Below are positions 40,766 through 52,436 of a stretch of DNA of 64,000 nucleotides, in pieces; the first letter of the stretch is position 1, and each line of letters begins with the position of its first letter. The position numbers were made by a program, and so were the translations under genes. Source of the stretch: Ehrlichia ruminantium str. Welgevonden. GTDB lineage: Bacteria; Pseudomonadota; Alphaproteobacteria; Rickettsiales; Anaplasmataceae. The notes beneath the pieces were generated by a model. It did no database searches. It had not been told where the DNA came from and saw only the letters and a list, made by a program, of their open reading frames with translations. The stretch lies in the NCBI RefSeq assembly GCF_000026005.1, contig NC_005295.2, positions 744,001-808,000 of the forward strand, read 5' to 3'.

Positions 40766-41428
40766 CTAAGAAAACATTTTTTTACCTGACTCACTCCAGT
40801 TTCGTAAAAAATCTTCAAGTCCCTTATTTGTAAGAGGATGTACAAACATTTGTTTAAAAATCGATGGAGAAATAGTAACAATATCAGCTCCTATTTTTGC
40901 AGCTTGCACAACATGCATAGGATGACGTATAGATGCCACTAAAATTTGAGTATTAAATGAATGATATTTACTATAAATTTCTCTTATATCTTTAATTAAT
41001 TCCATACCTATTTGTCCTATATCATCCAATCTCCCAACAAATGGAGATATAAAATAAGCACCTGATTTTGCAGCCAAAATAGCTTGAGCTGGTGAAAAAC
41101 AAAGTGTTACATTAACTTTAAGGTTATGTTCATTGGATAGAATCCTACATGCTATTAATCCATCATAAGTTAAAGGAAGCTTTATTACCACATTTTCAGC
41201 AATTTTAGATATCTCTAAAGCCTCACTAATCATATCTTTATAAGATGTAGAAATAACCTCAATACTTACTGGTCCTTTTATTAATGAACATAACTTAAAT
41301 ATTAGGTCACTACATTTTAATTCTGATTTCGAAAATAAAGATGGATTAGTAGTAACACCATCTATTAAACCACTAATACAAAATTCCTCTAAGAAGCTTA
41401 TATCTATAGTATCAAGAAATATTTTCAT
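40766..41428 (-). CDS. Transaldolase / fructose-6-phosphate aldolase family
   Basis: 220 residues, the short single-domain transaldolase/FSA type. Seen are D-G-V-T-T-N-P-S-L-F near residue 24, the Schiff-base lysine in V-V-I-K-L-P-L-T near residue 83, N-V-T-L-C-F-S near residue 106 and S-P-F-V-G-R near residue 128. It transfers a three-carbon dihydroxyacetone unit in the non-oxidative pentose phosphate route. Its start overlaps the end of atpC by 17 bases, so it is translated from the ATP synthase transcript. I cannot tell transaldolase from F6P aldolase activity by sequence alone. Confidence 0.92.
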   Translation of the reverse strand: MKIFLDTIDISFLEEFCISGLIDGVTTNPSLFSKSELKCSDLIFKLCSLIKGPVSIEVISTSYKDMISEALEISKIAENVVIKLPLTYDGLIACRILSNEHNLKVNVTLCFSPAQAILAAKSGAYFISPFVGRLDDIGQIGMELIKDIREIYSKYHSFNTQILVASIRHPMHVVQAAKIGADIVTISPSIFKQMFVHPLTNKGLEDFLRNWSESGKKMFS

Positions 41429-41816
41429 GCATTTTGATATTATTTATAAAATTCAATTGTTTTTCTGCAATTTCAAGCAACATCTTATCATTGATATTGT
41501 GCAAAATCTTCTCTATGCCTTCTTTATATGCTTTAAGCATACCAATATTGACATCATAGGCATTAATTAATTGATTAGCTATAATCTTACACTCATATAA
41601 AGTAACCTTAAGTATAGGATTTAGCACATAAAATACTTTTATCTCCTTTGTATCAAGGGTCAATTTCACAACTCCAGAACATAATTCCATAATAAAATTT
41701 TCATGACCAGGAAGTACCATAAATTCACCATCTACAGTATATGAAGTAATCGATAAAACATTTTTTATCTCTAGTGAAACATCTGGAGTAACAAATTCAA
41801 CAGAAAGGCATTTCAT
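41412..41816 (-). CDS. atpC: ATP synthase epsilon subunit
   Basis: A small subunit of the F1 central stalk that couples and regulates ATP synthase. The N-terminal beta-sandwich segment (L-S-V-E-F-V-T-P, then D-G-E-F-M-V-L-P-G-H-E near residue 30) is typical. At 134 residues it matches the family. It is 2 bases after atpD and overlaps the transaldolase start. The other F1 genes (atpA, atpG, atpH) are not in the window, so the operon is split, as is usual in Rickettsiales. Confidence 0.93.
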   Translation of the reverse strand: MKCLSVEFVTPDVSLEIKNVLSITSYTVDGEFMVLPGHENFIMELCSGVVKLTLDTKEIKVFYVLNPILKVTLYECKIIANQLINAYDVNIGMLKAYKEGIEKILHNINDKMLLEIAEKQLNFINNIKMHENIS

Positions 41817-41818
41817 AG

Positions 41819-43369
<1,551 letters not shown>

Positions 43370-43451
43370 CTACTTAAGCTGATCACTCAAACTAACCTGT
43401 ATTGTAATTAAATAAAAAAAACTTGCAATACTTAAACAATGCATTTATAAG

Positions 43452-43535
43452 TACCCCTAGCCGGACTTGAACCAGCATGTCTTTTCAGACAGTAGATTTT
43501 GAGTCTACCGCGTCTACCAATTCCACCATAGGGGC
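43452..43535 (-). tRNA. tRNA-Leu (CAA anticodon)
   Basis: 84 nt. The acceptor stem GCCCCTA pairs with TAGGGGT (one G-T). The D-arm is G-A-A-T-T-G-G-T-A-G-A, the anticodon stem GTAGA/TCTAC with loop CTCAAAA (anticodon CAA, reads UUG). A long variable arm (about GTCTGAAAAGAC), as expected for leucine, precedes the T-arm GGTTCAAGTCC. The discriminator is A and no CCA is encoded. Confidence 0.94.
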
Positions 43536-43774
43536 TAAAGCTATACGTATTACAATATATAATTTTCTATGATCAGTCAATATTTTTAGTAATATGCCAC
43601 ATTCCTTATATTCAAATAACCATCAAAATAATTTACTGTGTAATCACTTATACATTACTTCGTCTATTAAATCATTTATAGAATTTTTTTATTTAATTGT
43701 ATAAACTTGTACTATTCTTGACAATTTTTTATGTTTAAAAAATTATATATCAATTAATAAAAAGGCTATGTCAT

Positions 43775-45145
43775 ATGTCTATGTCAGAAATTGACCACAC
43801 ATTACATTATATATTAGATGAAAAAATAAGTAATTCCTTAACTCAAGCATTAGAAACACAAAATTACGAAGTAATACAAGAAATAATTAATGAATCAGAT
43901 AATGTACAATTGGCTTATTTTTTACTCACTTCAACATACCAACATCGTAAAGAACTATTGAATAATATAAATGATAATTTAATAAAAGATATTCTAATTC
44001 ACTTAGTACCAGATTTGCGTCAAGAAATAATTAAAATTTTAGGAATAGAAAAAGTAGCCTCTTTAATATCTCAGTTAAACACTGAAGACATAGTAGTCAT
44101 AATTGAAGACTTAGACAAAGAAAGTCAGCTGAGCATTATAAATGTATTATCAAAACGCAATAAAATTTTTGTTAATGAATTGCTATCTTACCCAGAAGAA
44201 AGTGCTGGTAGATTGATGCACAAAGACGTTATCATAGCCCCAGAATATTGGACAATAAATCAACTATTATATTTTTTAACTCAGAATAATAAAATAAATA
44301 AAGAATTCTATGAGATTTTTATTGTAGACCCAAAATTAAATCCTATAGGATATTTAAGGTTAGATAATATAATATGTGCAAATAAATCTCAAGTTATTAA
44401 GGACTTGATGAAAACTGATATAAAAATCATCACATCACATACAACACAGGAAGAAGTTGCTGAAATTTTTAGAAAATACTCTTTACTATCAGCACCAGTA
44501 ATAAATAAAGAAGGAAGAATAATCGGTTCAATAATAGTACATGATATATTAAATGTTATACATCAAGAAGCTGAAAAAGATGTGTTACATTTAGGAATGG
44601 TGTCAAATAATGATATCAGTTCCTCATTATTAAAAACTGTTATAAAAAGGTTACCATGGCTAATAGTAAACCTTCTAACAGCAACAGTTAGTTCAATGAT
44701 TATCGGAATATTTAGTAATACACTACAACACTTCATTGCCTTATCTATAATAATGCCAACAATAGCATCTATGAGTGGAAATGCAGGATTGCAATCTTTA
44801 GCAGTGACAATCAGGGCACTTTCTACAAAGCAACTTACCCATAGAAATGCCTATAGATTATTATTTAAAGAATTATGTGTAGGATCAATCAATGGATTAA
44901 TCTTAGCAATAATAGCATCTATAGTACTTATACTTAGAGGACAAGACACCGAAATTCAAATATTAGCTGGAACTTCAATGATAATTACTTTTTCTATAGC
45001 AACTTTTCTAGGTACTGCAATACCAATGTTATTAAACTTTTTTAAAGTTGATCCTGCTATATCCTCTTCTATTATAATATGCGCTACAAGTGATACTTTA
45101 TCTTTTTTAATTTTCTTAGGAATGGCTACAATATTTCTATTATAA
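43775..45145 (+). CDS. mgtE: Magnesium transporter MgtE
   Basis: An inner-membrane Mg2+ channel gated by cytoplasmic Mg2+. 456 residues: N-terminal alpha-helical domain (1-140) with repeated L-I/V-x-x-L-x-x-E-D-I-V segments; two CBS domains (about 145-265) with Y-P-E-E-S-A-G-R-L-M at the start, which is typical of MgtE; and a C-terminal five-helix pore domain with I-M-P-T-I-A-S-M-S-G-N-A-G-L-Q near residue 330. The start is the ATG at 43775. A nearby upstream ATG is in a frame that closes at once. Confidence 0.95.
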   Translation: MSMSEIDHTLHYILDEKISNSLTQALETQNYEVIQEIINESDNVQLAYFLLTSTYQHRKELLNNINDNLIKDILIHLVPDLRQEIIKILGIEKVASLISQLNTEDIVVIIEDLDKESQLSIINVLSKRNKIFVNELLSYPEESAGRLMHKDVIIAPEYWTINQLLYFLTQNNKINKEFYEIFIVDPKLNPIGYLRLDNIICANKSQVIKDLMKTDIKIITSHTTQEEVAEIFRKYSLLSAPVINKEGRIIGSIIVHDILNVIHQEAEKDVLHLGMVSNNDISSSLLKTVIKRLPWLIVNLLTATVSSMIIGIFSNTLQHFIALSIIMPTIASMSGNAGLQSLAVTIRALSTKQLTHRNAYRLLFKELCVGSINGLILAIIASIVLILRGQDTEIQILAGTSMIITFSIATFLGTAIPMLLNFFKVDPAISSSIIICATSDTLSFLIFLGMATIFLL

Positions 45146-46166
45146 ACAGTACATATTATTACATAAATTAAAAATAATTTATCATATCATATTATAAGTT
45201 CATTAATTTTAGATTATATACACCCTTACAGTAAGTTATTTTGTAAAAACTATCCAATTTGTCATCACTAAAGATTCCAATCCTGTGCTTCAGTCATGGA
45301 TGCTATTATTGATATTGTTTATAGAAGATAGTAAAGTGTTCTAGTGTGTCACTAATAAAAACTATATATTACATAATCTTAAAATTTGTGTAATGTTTTA
45401 TAAAAAAAATCTAGTTTTACTAAGTTCATTTAATTATTTAAGATCATATAATTAATAACTATATTACAAAATATTTGCTGCAGTCAGACTCGTATTATTC
45501 ATTACTTTTTTTTTATAAAAGCATAAAACTACTAAAACTTCCAGGATTTACTATAAGTTAGCTAATTTAAACCACAATTAGAGTAAGTTTCACAATTTTT
45601 ACAAGTTAGACAACTCAGTATAATTACATACATTCTACAATTAGTTAGTAGTATCAGTAGGATAATTGATTAACACATCTAGATATTTTAGAAAAATATT
45701 ATAGCGATAACTATAACATATTAACTTATTGCATACCTATATATAGAAACAATAATGATAAATACAATATAATGCTAATAATTAAATCATTTAGCTATAA
45801 AAACTCACATTAAAAAATAGCATACCTATATAATAACCTTAACTACACAAATAAGCTTTTATATTAAAATAAAAAATAATCATAAAGTACTTCCAGTTAA
45901 TTAATCAGTTATAAAACCTATAAATACTTTGTATTATGTTAATCTAAGAATAAAGATAATCACTAATCTTTATTCATAATAATATATAATTTGATAAACA
46001 TATTACACTACTATATTTAAAGTTGTAAATTATAATTACTTCTGTTTTATAAATACTATATATTAATCATATATTTTTATACATTTAATCAACAGAATAC
46101 AAAATACCTAAAACAACATATTATGTTCTGTATACCACAATACACATAATATTAACATACTAAAAA
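45146..46166. other. 1-kb gene-free region upstream of the small membrane protein cluster
   Basis: No gene, RNA or clear repeat was found. The stretch near the end contains the conserved leader given separately. Confidence 0.45.
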
Positions 46167-46232
46167 ACTACACCTATATTTTTATACTATAATTGCTATA
46201 CTAACTTATAGTACGTAAAATAAAGTGTATTC
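46167..46232 (+). promoter_or_regulatory. Conserved leader of small membrane protein gene 1
   Basis: Holds a C/TACACCTATATTTTTATA-like element and then CTATACTAACTTATAGTA, then AAATAAAGTGTATTC right before ATG. The same order and spacing recur before genes 2 and 4 and in part before gene 3, so it is likely a shared promoter and 5' leader. The -35/-10 assignment is uncertain. Confidence 0.55.
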
Positions 46233-46607
46233 ATGAATAACCATAAGATATTACAACATTCTCTACTTGCTCTTTTTACTTTGTTAATCATACTGTTAAT
46301 TATAGCAATAGCTTTATATATACAACAAGTTAAAATTCAAGATAGTGAAAAAAATGAAATTAATGAGATGTTTAAAAAAGCAGATCATATACGAGGAATG
46401 AATCAGCAGATAATTAAAGAGTTAGAAATTTACAGAGAAACAAATGCTAAGTTATTAACCGTATGTAACAAATTACGCGATGCAGCACAAGAAACTCTAC
46501 ATGATGCTATAATATCTCACCAAAATCTCAATAATATACCATCCCATCATATTGACGAGCCATCACTTCATGACAATATTACATATGATAAAAAACTACA
46601 TTCTTAA
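46233..46607 (+). CDS. Small single-helix membrane protein, tandem family member 1
   Basis: 124 residues, unknown. One strongly hydrophobic helix at about 11-30 is followed by a charged, probably coiled-coil region (40-95) and a polar Asn/His-rich end. There is no cleavable signal, so it is probably anchored with its C-terminus on one side of the membrane. Members 2-4 downstream share this layout and the V-C-N-K-L-R / M-C-K-E-L-R region. A stem ATAAAAGTA/TACTTTTAT 70 bases after the stop may end the transcript. Confidence 0.7.
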   Translation: MNNHKILQHSLLALFTLLIILLIIAIALYIQQVKIQDSEKNEINEMFKKADHIRGMNQQIIKELEIYRETNAKLLTVCNKLRDAAQETLHDAIISHQNLNNIPSHHIDEPSLHDNITYDKKLHS

Positions 46608-47122
46608 TTATTATAAATTATTAAGGATAGCTAATATATCAAATATAATTAATCACCTAATAAACTGATTAACTACATAAAAGTATTTTAAATAATAGTA
46701 CTTTTATACCTTTTCAAAAATGACTTAATTACATAAGATGTACCTTCTGCTATAGAAGGCATCACATAACACTAGAATAGTTTATATAATATCAACTGAA
46801 ATACCATATTAACAAAGCAAACAAATACTATTGAACAGTAAATAAAATCTCAGTTAACTTAATAATATGGAAGTTTAGCATGTTCGATTATCAATTACCA
46901 TTGCAATAATATATTTGAAATATTATAAACATATTGGTAAAATTTTTTCACACAGCATTCTAATATTTAGAAATGTAAATGACGATAATTATCTTTACGA
47001 TAAACAGCAATTACACAAAATAGTACGTTAACAACAAACAGAATAAATTCTAATAGATATCCCAAATAACATACTCTTAATTACTATATATAAAAATAAT
47101 TTAACATGAATATCTTAAAATA
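46608..47122. other. Spacer between family members 1 and 2
   Basis: Non-coding. It holds the possible terminator at 46677-46707. Nothing else recognised. Confidence 0.45.
46677..46707 (+). terminator. Possible terminator after family member 1
   Basis: A 9-bp stem ATAAAAGTA/TACTTTTAT with a 13-base loop, followed by ACCTTTT. The stem is AT-rich and the T run short, so strength is uncertain. Confidence 0.35.
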
Positions 47123-47189
47123 TTACACTTGTATTTTTATATAAGCAATTGATATACTATACTTATAGTATATTAAATAAAGTGTGTTT
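47123..47189 (+). promoter_or_regulatory. Conserved leader of small membrane protein gene 2
   Basis: TTACACTTGTATTTTTATA, then ATACTATACTTATAGTA (with the palindrome ACTATACTTATAGT), then AAATAAAGTGTGTTT directly before ATG 47190. It is the clearest copy of the shared leader. Confidence 0.6.
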
Positions 47190-47594
47190 ATGACTACTAA
47201 TCAACTTATGGCATTTGAATATTTTGCAGTTGCTCTTTTTATTCTGTTAACTATACTAATAATTATAGCAATAGCTCTAGAGATATGTAATTTAACACAA
47301 CAACGTAAACATATAACTTCATCATCTAACAAAGAACAAACAGTTATAGATCCTATCGCACTACTTGGTGAAGTAAGAAATGTGAAAAGTCATAATGCTA
47401 TGATCTTAAGTATGTGTAAAGAATTACGTAATATAACACAAAATCTATTACAGGAAGTTAATGACATAAAACAACAACAAGATATAAAATCTCAAGAACA
47501 ACCATCTAATAATATAAATGTAAGCAGTTTATCTGTACTATCAGACACTGACCTATTATCTAATAACATAGAAATGGCAATGCGTCAGTTGTAA
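47190..47594 (+). CDS. Small single-helix membrane protein, tandem family member 2
   Basis: 134 residues. One membrane helix (about 12-33, I-L-L-T-I-L-I-I-I-A-I-A-L), then a polar region with M-C-K-E-L-R-N-I-T-Q near residue 83 and a Gln/Ser/Asn-rich end. ATG 47190 is chosen over the in-frame GTG at 47184 because the GTGTGTTT before ATG belongs to the leader shared with other members. Function unknown. Confidence 0.7.
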   Translation: MTTNQLMAFEYFAVALFILLTILIIIAIALEICNLTQQRKHITSSSNKEQTVIDPIALLGEVRNVKSHNAMILSMCKELRNITQNLLQEVNDIKQQQDIKSQEQPSNNINVSSLSVLSDTDLLSNNIEMAMRQL

Positions 47595-48129
47595 TTGATT
47601 AATAAAATGTCAGTTGGTATACTAATCTGGAAGCATATAGATGTTATTATATTTGTTAATAATATCTAATATATTTTTTTAATGTTAATTAAATTATATA
47701 TCATTTTTTATACAGGAAATATGTAATAGTACTTCATAATTCATATATAACACCAATAAAAACATCATAGCTAAGATATCAGGTTAGGAAGTATTACCAA
47801 GAAGCTATTCCCTATTACTACATAAAAATACTTCTATAAGTTACATAAACAATAAATATGGTATCTATACTTATGATTAGTAATATATATAATCATACAT
47901 AACAATGCTATAATATATATCGTGTAAAATTGTTTAACATAGCATTATAATAGTATTAAGAATATAAAACTATAGAACAGTTTTATTTATAATAAAAATA
48001 TTATAGCACATATTTATCATTTAAAATTTTTTTCAAAAAAATACACATGCATAATATCATTATGTATTTTAACGTACTTAAATAATACATTATTAACTAC
48101 TATATGTTAGGTATTGATACTTCTCAAAT
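47595..48129. other. Spacer between family members 2 and 3
   Basis: Non-coding. Bases 48012-48045 (TTTAAAATT ... AAAAAAATACACA) resemble 48880-48925 ahead of member 4, which supports duplication of the whole gene-plus-spacer unit. Confidence 0.5.
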
Positions 48130-48191
48130 GGTGTATTTATATTCTTACATAAGTATATACTATGCATACAGTTATTAAATAAAGTGTGTTT
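48130..48191 (+). promoter_or_regulatory. Conserved leader of small membrane protein gene 3
   Basis: A weaker upstream part (GTGTATTTATATTCTTAC), then ATATACTATGCATACAGTTA, then the well-kept TTAAATAAAGTGTGTTT just before ATG 48192. Confidence 0.5.
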
Positions 48192-48569
48192 ATGAATAAT
48201 GATCCAATATCATACGGTATACTTGTTACTCTTATCTTGTTAATTATACTTATAGCAGGAGTAGTAACATTATATATATATAATTCAATAAAACAAAATA
48301 ATCATATAAACGATAATCCTAAAAAAACTCAGGCTACAAAAAACCAGACTTTACCTCAAACAGCACATGAACTAAATATAATGTATAAGAAAATGCTGAA
48401 ACATATAGCAGATTGCCAACGGATGAGTAGTCAGTTGAATACTAGTACTATACAATTCACAGAACAACCATACTACTCTCAGGATACTACACCATCTTCT
48501 AAGGTTGAGGGCTCATTATGCAACAATATTACACAAACAACTGATAATAATATAACTAAATGTTATTAG
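48192..48569 (+). CDS. Small single-helix membrane protein, tandem family member 3
   Basis: 125 residues. One hydrophobic helix (about 8-30) followed by a polar Lys/Gln/Thr-rich region with Y-K-K-M-L-K-H-I-A-D-C near residue 70. ATG 48192 is preferred to the in-frame GTG at 48186 by comparison with members 1 and 2. Unknown function. Confidence 0.7.
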   Translation: MNNDPISYGILVTLILLIILIAGVVTLYIYNSIKQNNHINDNPKKTQATKNQTLPQTAHELNIMYKKMLKHIADCQRMSSQLNTSTIQFTEQPYYSQDTTPSSKVEGSLCNNITQTTDNNITKCY

Positions 48570-48971
48570 TTAGTTTTAACTAATCAACTGGTTAATTATA
48601 AGAACACTAATTGTTATATTATTATGTATTCTATTATAAAGCGATGGATATAAATATAGTTTATTAGCAACTTATAATAAATATATAATAAATTACTTGA
48701 GTTTGTAAAAATAGTAGTACAGTAATTCATATAATGCTAATCAAAATTAGATTAAAAACTCATAAGAAAAGTATTTATTATATAAATGATATATTTGAAT
48801 TACGTAAAAAGTGATTTATAAATATTAACAATAAAGTACCACCACACTATACTAAAAATAGTACAATCTACACATAGTTTCATATATTTAAAATTATTTC
48901 TAAAAAAATACACACACTAGAACTATAAAGATATATCAAGTGATAAGTGTTCAATTATACATATTAAAAAA
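48570..48971. other. Spacer between family members 3 and 4
   Basis: Non-coding. Contains the 48880-48925 segment like 48012-48045. Nothing else seen. Confidence 0.45.
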
Positions 48972-49043
48972 TTACACTTGTATTTTCACATAATTAAATT
49001 ATATATTACAGAAATAATATACGTTATAGTTAAGGTGTGTATA
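48972..49043 (+). promoter_or_regulatory. Conserved leader of small membrane protein gene 4
   Basis: TTACACTTGTATTTTCACA, then ATATACGTTATAGTTAAGGTGTGTATA before ATG 49044. The upstream element is almost the same as in gene 2; the lower part is more diverged. Confidence 0.5.
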
Positions 49044-49415
49044 ATGGTTAGATTAGCATCATTTATGCAATTAGAACTTGCATTAACAATTATAAGTGCA
49101 TTACTGGCACTTTTAATAATATCCCTGATCACTACTTCTATAGTTGTTTGGTGCACAAGTGTCCGCAATAAAGGTGATAAGATTCAACAACAATATTGCT
49201 GTAGCAATCCAGAGTTAAGTGAACGTTTTCAGGAATCTATGGTCTCATTATTAAATGCTATATCTAATAGGTTAGATAATATGTATCCTATACATAATTC
49301 TCAAGAACCCAAGAGTGATGTTGTTACTTCTCCTAAAAAATTACCATCTTCTAATCTTAATGAGACATCATGTTGTAATAACATATCTAATGTTGATAAA
49401 AGATCATTTGTTTAA
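49044..49415 (+). CDS. Small single-helix membrane protein, tandem family member 4
   Basis: 123 residues. One hydrophobic helix (about 10-38), then a polar region with E-S-M-V-S-L-L-N-A-I-S-N-R-L near residue 65 and a Ser/Asn-rich end with a C-C pair. The in-frame upstream start at 48978 lies inside the shared leader, so ATG 49044 is used. It is the most diverged of the four. Unknown function. Confidence 0.7.
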   Translation: MVRLASFMQLELALTIISALLALLIISLITTSIVVWCTSVRNKGDKIQQQYCCSNPELSERFQESMVSLLNAISNRLDNMYPIHNSQEPKSDVVTSPKKLPSSNLNETSCCNNISNVDKRSFV

Positions 49416-49789
49416 ATAACAAATTATGTTCAACTACTATTATTGTATTTCCTAAATCACAGGGTGATATTGGTATAACTATATATCTATTAGCTATCAA
49501 ACTATTGTTATTTTATTTTCTAACTTTGATATCTAGATTAGATTTATTATTTTACTATGTGTTAAATATTCTACTACAATAAGCATGTTTATGTGAAGTA
49601 TGACTACTGTTATGTCACTGCTGAGATAAGAAATTAGTCTAGACTTTTAAGTACTAGGATAAGCATTTTTTTAAGATATATACTTTACTGTACTTAAGAT
49701 ATATTTTTTTAAGTAATTGATAGTGTTACTAGCTATCCTTCATTATCTTAATATGCAAGAATTTTTATTACATCATAAGATTATATTAT
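49416..49789. other. Spacer between convergent genes
   Basis: Non-coding. Two TTAAGATATA segments (49671 and 49695) lie beside T runs. There is no convincing terminator. Confidence 0.45.
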
Positions 49790-52105
49790 CTATACTTTTA
49801 GGCTAGCACATAATAACTCCGGCTGTACTACCAGTTGATTTACTTGAGGTATTTCACATATACGTGAAGTTATCTTACTTAAATTAGCAATTATTTCTTG
49901 ATGAGGATTTGTTATTCCTTGTTTTGCACATTCTAGTTCAAACTGTGCTATTGATAAATTATGTTGATCACATAACATTTTTTCCATACACATACATAGA
50001 TCTTCATAATAACTTGGTAAGTTCAAAATATGTTCTACTTTTGTTAATGCTATTCCTAAGTTTTTTACTAATCTAGGAGTATTTCCAATAAATAATTCAG
50101 GTTGTAATTCCTTTATACCATATTGAATTAACATACTACGTAACTCACTTAATTTATTCCTAACTTCACACTGAATATCAGACACTCCATGTTCTTGTAA
50201 ATATGTATCATTCTCTAAAAGTTTATTTTCCAGTCTATCAGAAATTTCGTTAAGTACTTTATTATAAATTTCTTTTTTCGTAAAGTTTAAAGCAATTGAG
50301 TAGTCTCTTTTACTTATTAACATACATACTCTTAACAAGAACTTAAGTCTTACCATACATTCACTTGTAACAAATTGTGAAATTTCCTCTTCTAGTTGAC
50401 TTGCTATTCTACTGATATACTGATCACTTCCAGAATATAAAATCATTAGTTGCATAATTACCATAAACAAATTATTTGTAGTCATTGTCCGTGATACATT
50501 AATATCTGATTCAGGAATACTTGGTAATTTTCTTAAGAATACCAGTATTGAATTTGCTACACAAACTAACTGCAACCTATGTATTACACATTGATATTCT
50601 TTTAACTCACTCAACTTTTCTTTCAATAAAGCTTCCTTTTCTTTAATATCTATATCCATGTCATTAATATCTTGCCTAATATCTAATAATGTTACACATA
50701 ATTTATTCAAATCAGACATCAAAGGTTGCAACCTACTATCCTCTAACACTAGTGGTAATTCACCAGCCACACTATGAATCAATTCTACAATCTCTAGCAA
50801 TTCATCAGGATCTATCAATTCTAATCCTATGTCCAATAACTCATTAGACTCTAATAAATTACTAAAACTTACCCTAGCTTCATCTTTTTTTGATATCGCA
50901 CATATAAATTCATTAAGTCTCTTTACTACATGGGAATTGGCTAATAAATCTGACCCTGAATTACACTGTTTTTTTAATAATTGAGGGTAATTATATAATG
51001 TCAATAGAGCACCCTGCAATATAGTTTGTAAATATAATACAACATCATTATTAAATGATTCAATAGATGTTAGCACTTGTTCTGATGATTGGGCTAAAAT
51101 GTACATAGCATCCATTAAATTTACAACATTAGATAAATATTCAAAAATACTACGTATTTCATTTAATAATTTTATAATTTTACTACTATCATTTTGTAAT
51201 TTCTCTATACGACCGATGCTTTTCATATAATCTAAAATAGATCGTAAGGTACGATAATCATCATAGTGATATATTACATAAAACTTTTTACGAAGAAGTA
51301 AAAAAAAATCTTGTGTTTGTCTAAGATCTTTCAGAGAGTCTGTTACATATTTTTCTAATTCACTTACATCTCTTCCACTTAACTTACTACTACGTGTATC
51401 ATAGAAATCTGATACCATCTTACTTCGTTGAGAAACCCAATTACCTATTTTTTCAAATAAATCTTTCTTTTTATTTACAGCCTCACTAATTTTTTTTAAA
51501 AATACACGTTTCATTATTTTTTGCTCTCTTATACCTAGAAAACTCACTAAATCATTAAATAATGGTATATTTTCAAATATCAAACTAGGATCCCAAAATA
51601 ATGGCTTGTCAATAAATTGATCTGTTGTTTCTGACATATATTGTACAAAACTCTTATGTTGATCTAAAATTACACTACACTGATCTACTAAATAGTGTAA
51701 TAACTCAATATCCTTGTTATAAGAATTTAACTGTCTACTAAGAGATTCTGTTAAATCTGACTTATCAGAAGACATATTATGCATAGCAGTTATTAAATCT
51801 TTTCTTATAGAATTTTGCCTATTAATTAATTTCTTAATATTATTTATAGTAAGTCTATACTGATAAATAGAAGATTTATATGCAAATATTTCAGTACTCA
51901 CACTATTTCTTATGGTATTAGGGTCCACCCTTTCAACAAATAATATTTTTTGTTGAAATTCAGTAAGCTTATCAAAAAAGCTAGTAATAGCATCTATAAA
52001 GTATGATTCCTGTTCAATCATATATATTACAGGTCGAATAATTTCAGACATTATCATTATTCTATGTTGTTCTGCTTTTTTTAGATCTTCTTCTGTGAAT
52101 AACAT
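49790..52105 (-). CDS. Large helical orphan protein (771 aa)
   Basis: Unknown. Nearly the whole length is predicted helical by composition, with Leu/Ile at heptad-like spacing and many Glu/Lys/Asp residues. Coiled-coil-like stretches occur at about 90-150, 210-300 and 470-510. No signal peptide, clear membrane helix, ATP-binding site or catalytic motif is seen. It begins M-L-F-T-E-E-D-L-K-K. The frame is long and clean, so it is a real gene. It could be a structural or secreted protein; the sequence does not decide. Confidence 0.75.
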   Translation of the reverse strand: MLFTEEDLKKAEQHRIMIMSEIIRPVIYMIEQESYFIDAITSFFDKLTEFQQKILFVERVDPNTIRNSVSTEIFAYKSSIYQYRLTINNIKKLINRQNSIRKDLITAMHNMSSDKSDLTESLSRQLNSYNKDIELLHYLVDQCSVILDQHKSFVQYMSETTDQFIDKPLFWDPSLIFENIPLFNDLVSFLGIREQKIMKRVFLKKISEAVNKKKDLFEKIGNWVSQRSKMVSDFYDTRSSKLSGRDVSELEKYVTDSLKDLRQTQDFFLLLRKKFYVIYHYDDYRTLRSILDYMKSIGRIEKLQNDSSKIIKLLNEIRSIFEYLSNVVNLMDAMYILAQSSEQVLTSIESFNNDVVLYLQTILQGALLTLYNYPQLLKKQCNSGSDLLANSHVVKRLNEFICAISKKDEARVSFSNLLESNELLDIGLELIDPDELLEIVELIHSVAGELPLVLEDSRLQPLMSDLNKLCVTLLDIRQDINDMDIDIKEKEALLKEKLSELKEYQCVIHRLQLVCVANSILVFLRKLPSIPESDINVSRTMTTNNLFMVIMQLMILYSGSDQYISRIASQLEEEISQFVTSECMVRLKFLLRVCMLISKRDYSIALNFTKKEIYNKVLNEISDRLENKLLENDTYLQEHGVSDIQCEVRNKLSELRSMLIQYGIKELQPELFIGNTPRLVKNLGIALTKVEHILNLPSYYEDLCMCMEKMLCDQHNLSIAQFELECAKQGITNPHQEIIANLSKITSRICEIPQVNQLVVQPELLCASLKV

Positions 52106-52436
52106 TTTAATTAACTCTTTTTATTAATCTTAACTAATATTAATATATTTTATAATCTTAATTTTTATAATCTTAATAAAGATACTATTTTATATTAAGA
52201 AATTTATAAATCTATTTCATTAGAACTTCAAGAAAAATTAAAAAATTAATTTTTTATATACTGATTAGGTATTTATAGAATATTAAATTAATCAATATTA
52301 ATTTAATAAAATAAATAATATTATGCTTATTATTAAGTTAAAATTTTAGTAAATAATAAGTTTATTAATGAACTTAAAAAACAGTTAGCTAAGAAAAGTA
52401 CAGATTAAAACATACAATCTCAATAGAATAATTAAG
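52106..52436. other. Spacer between the 771-aa gene and clpA, with a clpA fragment
   Basis: Holds a short inverted clpA fragment at 52347-52408 and a direct repeat TTTATAATCTTAAT (twice near 52150-52178). Nothing else seen. Confidence 0.6.
52347..52408 (+). pseudogene. Inverted fragment of clpA
   Basis: The plus strand reads V-N-N-K-F-I-N-E-L-K-K-Q-L-A-K-K then stop, matching V-V-N-K-F-I-N-E-L-K-E-Q-L-A-K-K of ClpA (52655-52713, minus strand). The bases TTTATTAATGAACTTAAA and ACAGTTAGCTAAGAAA are the same in both. With the parent arm about 250 bases away, it can pair with the clpA message as a long stem. Confidence 0.85.
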
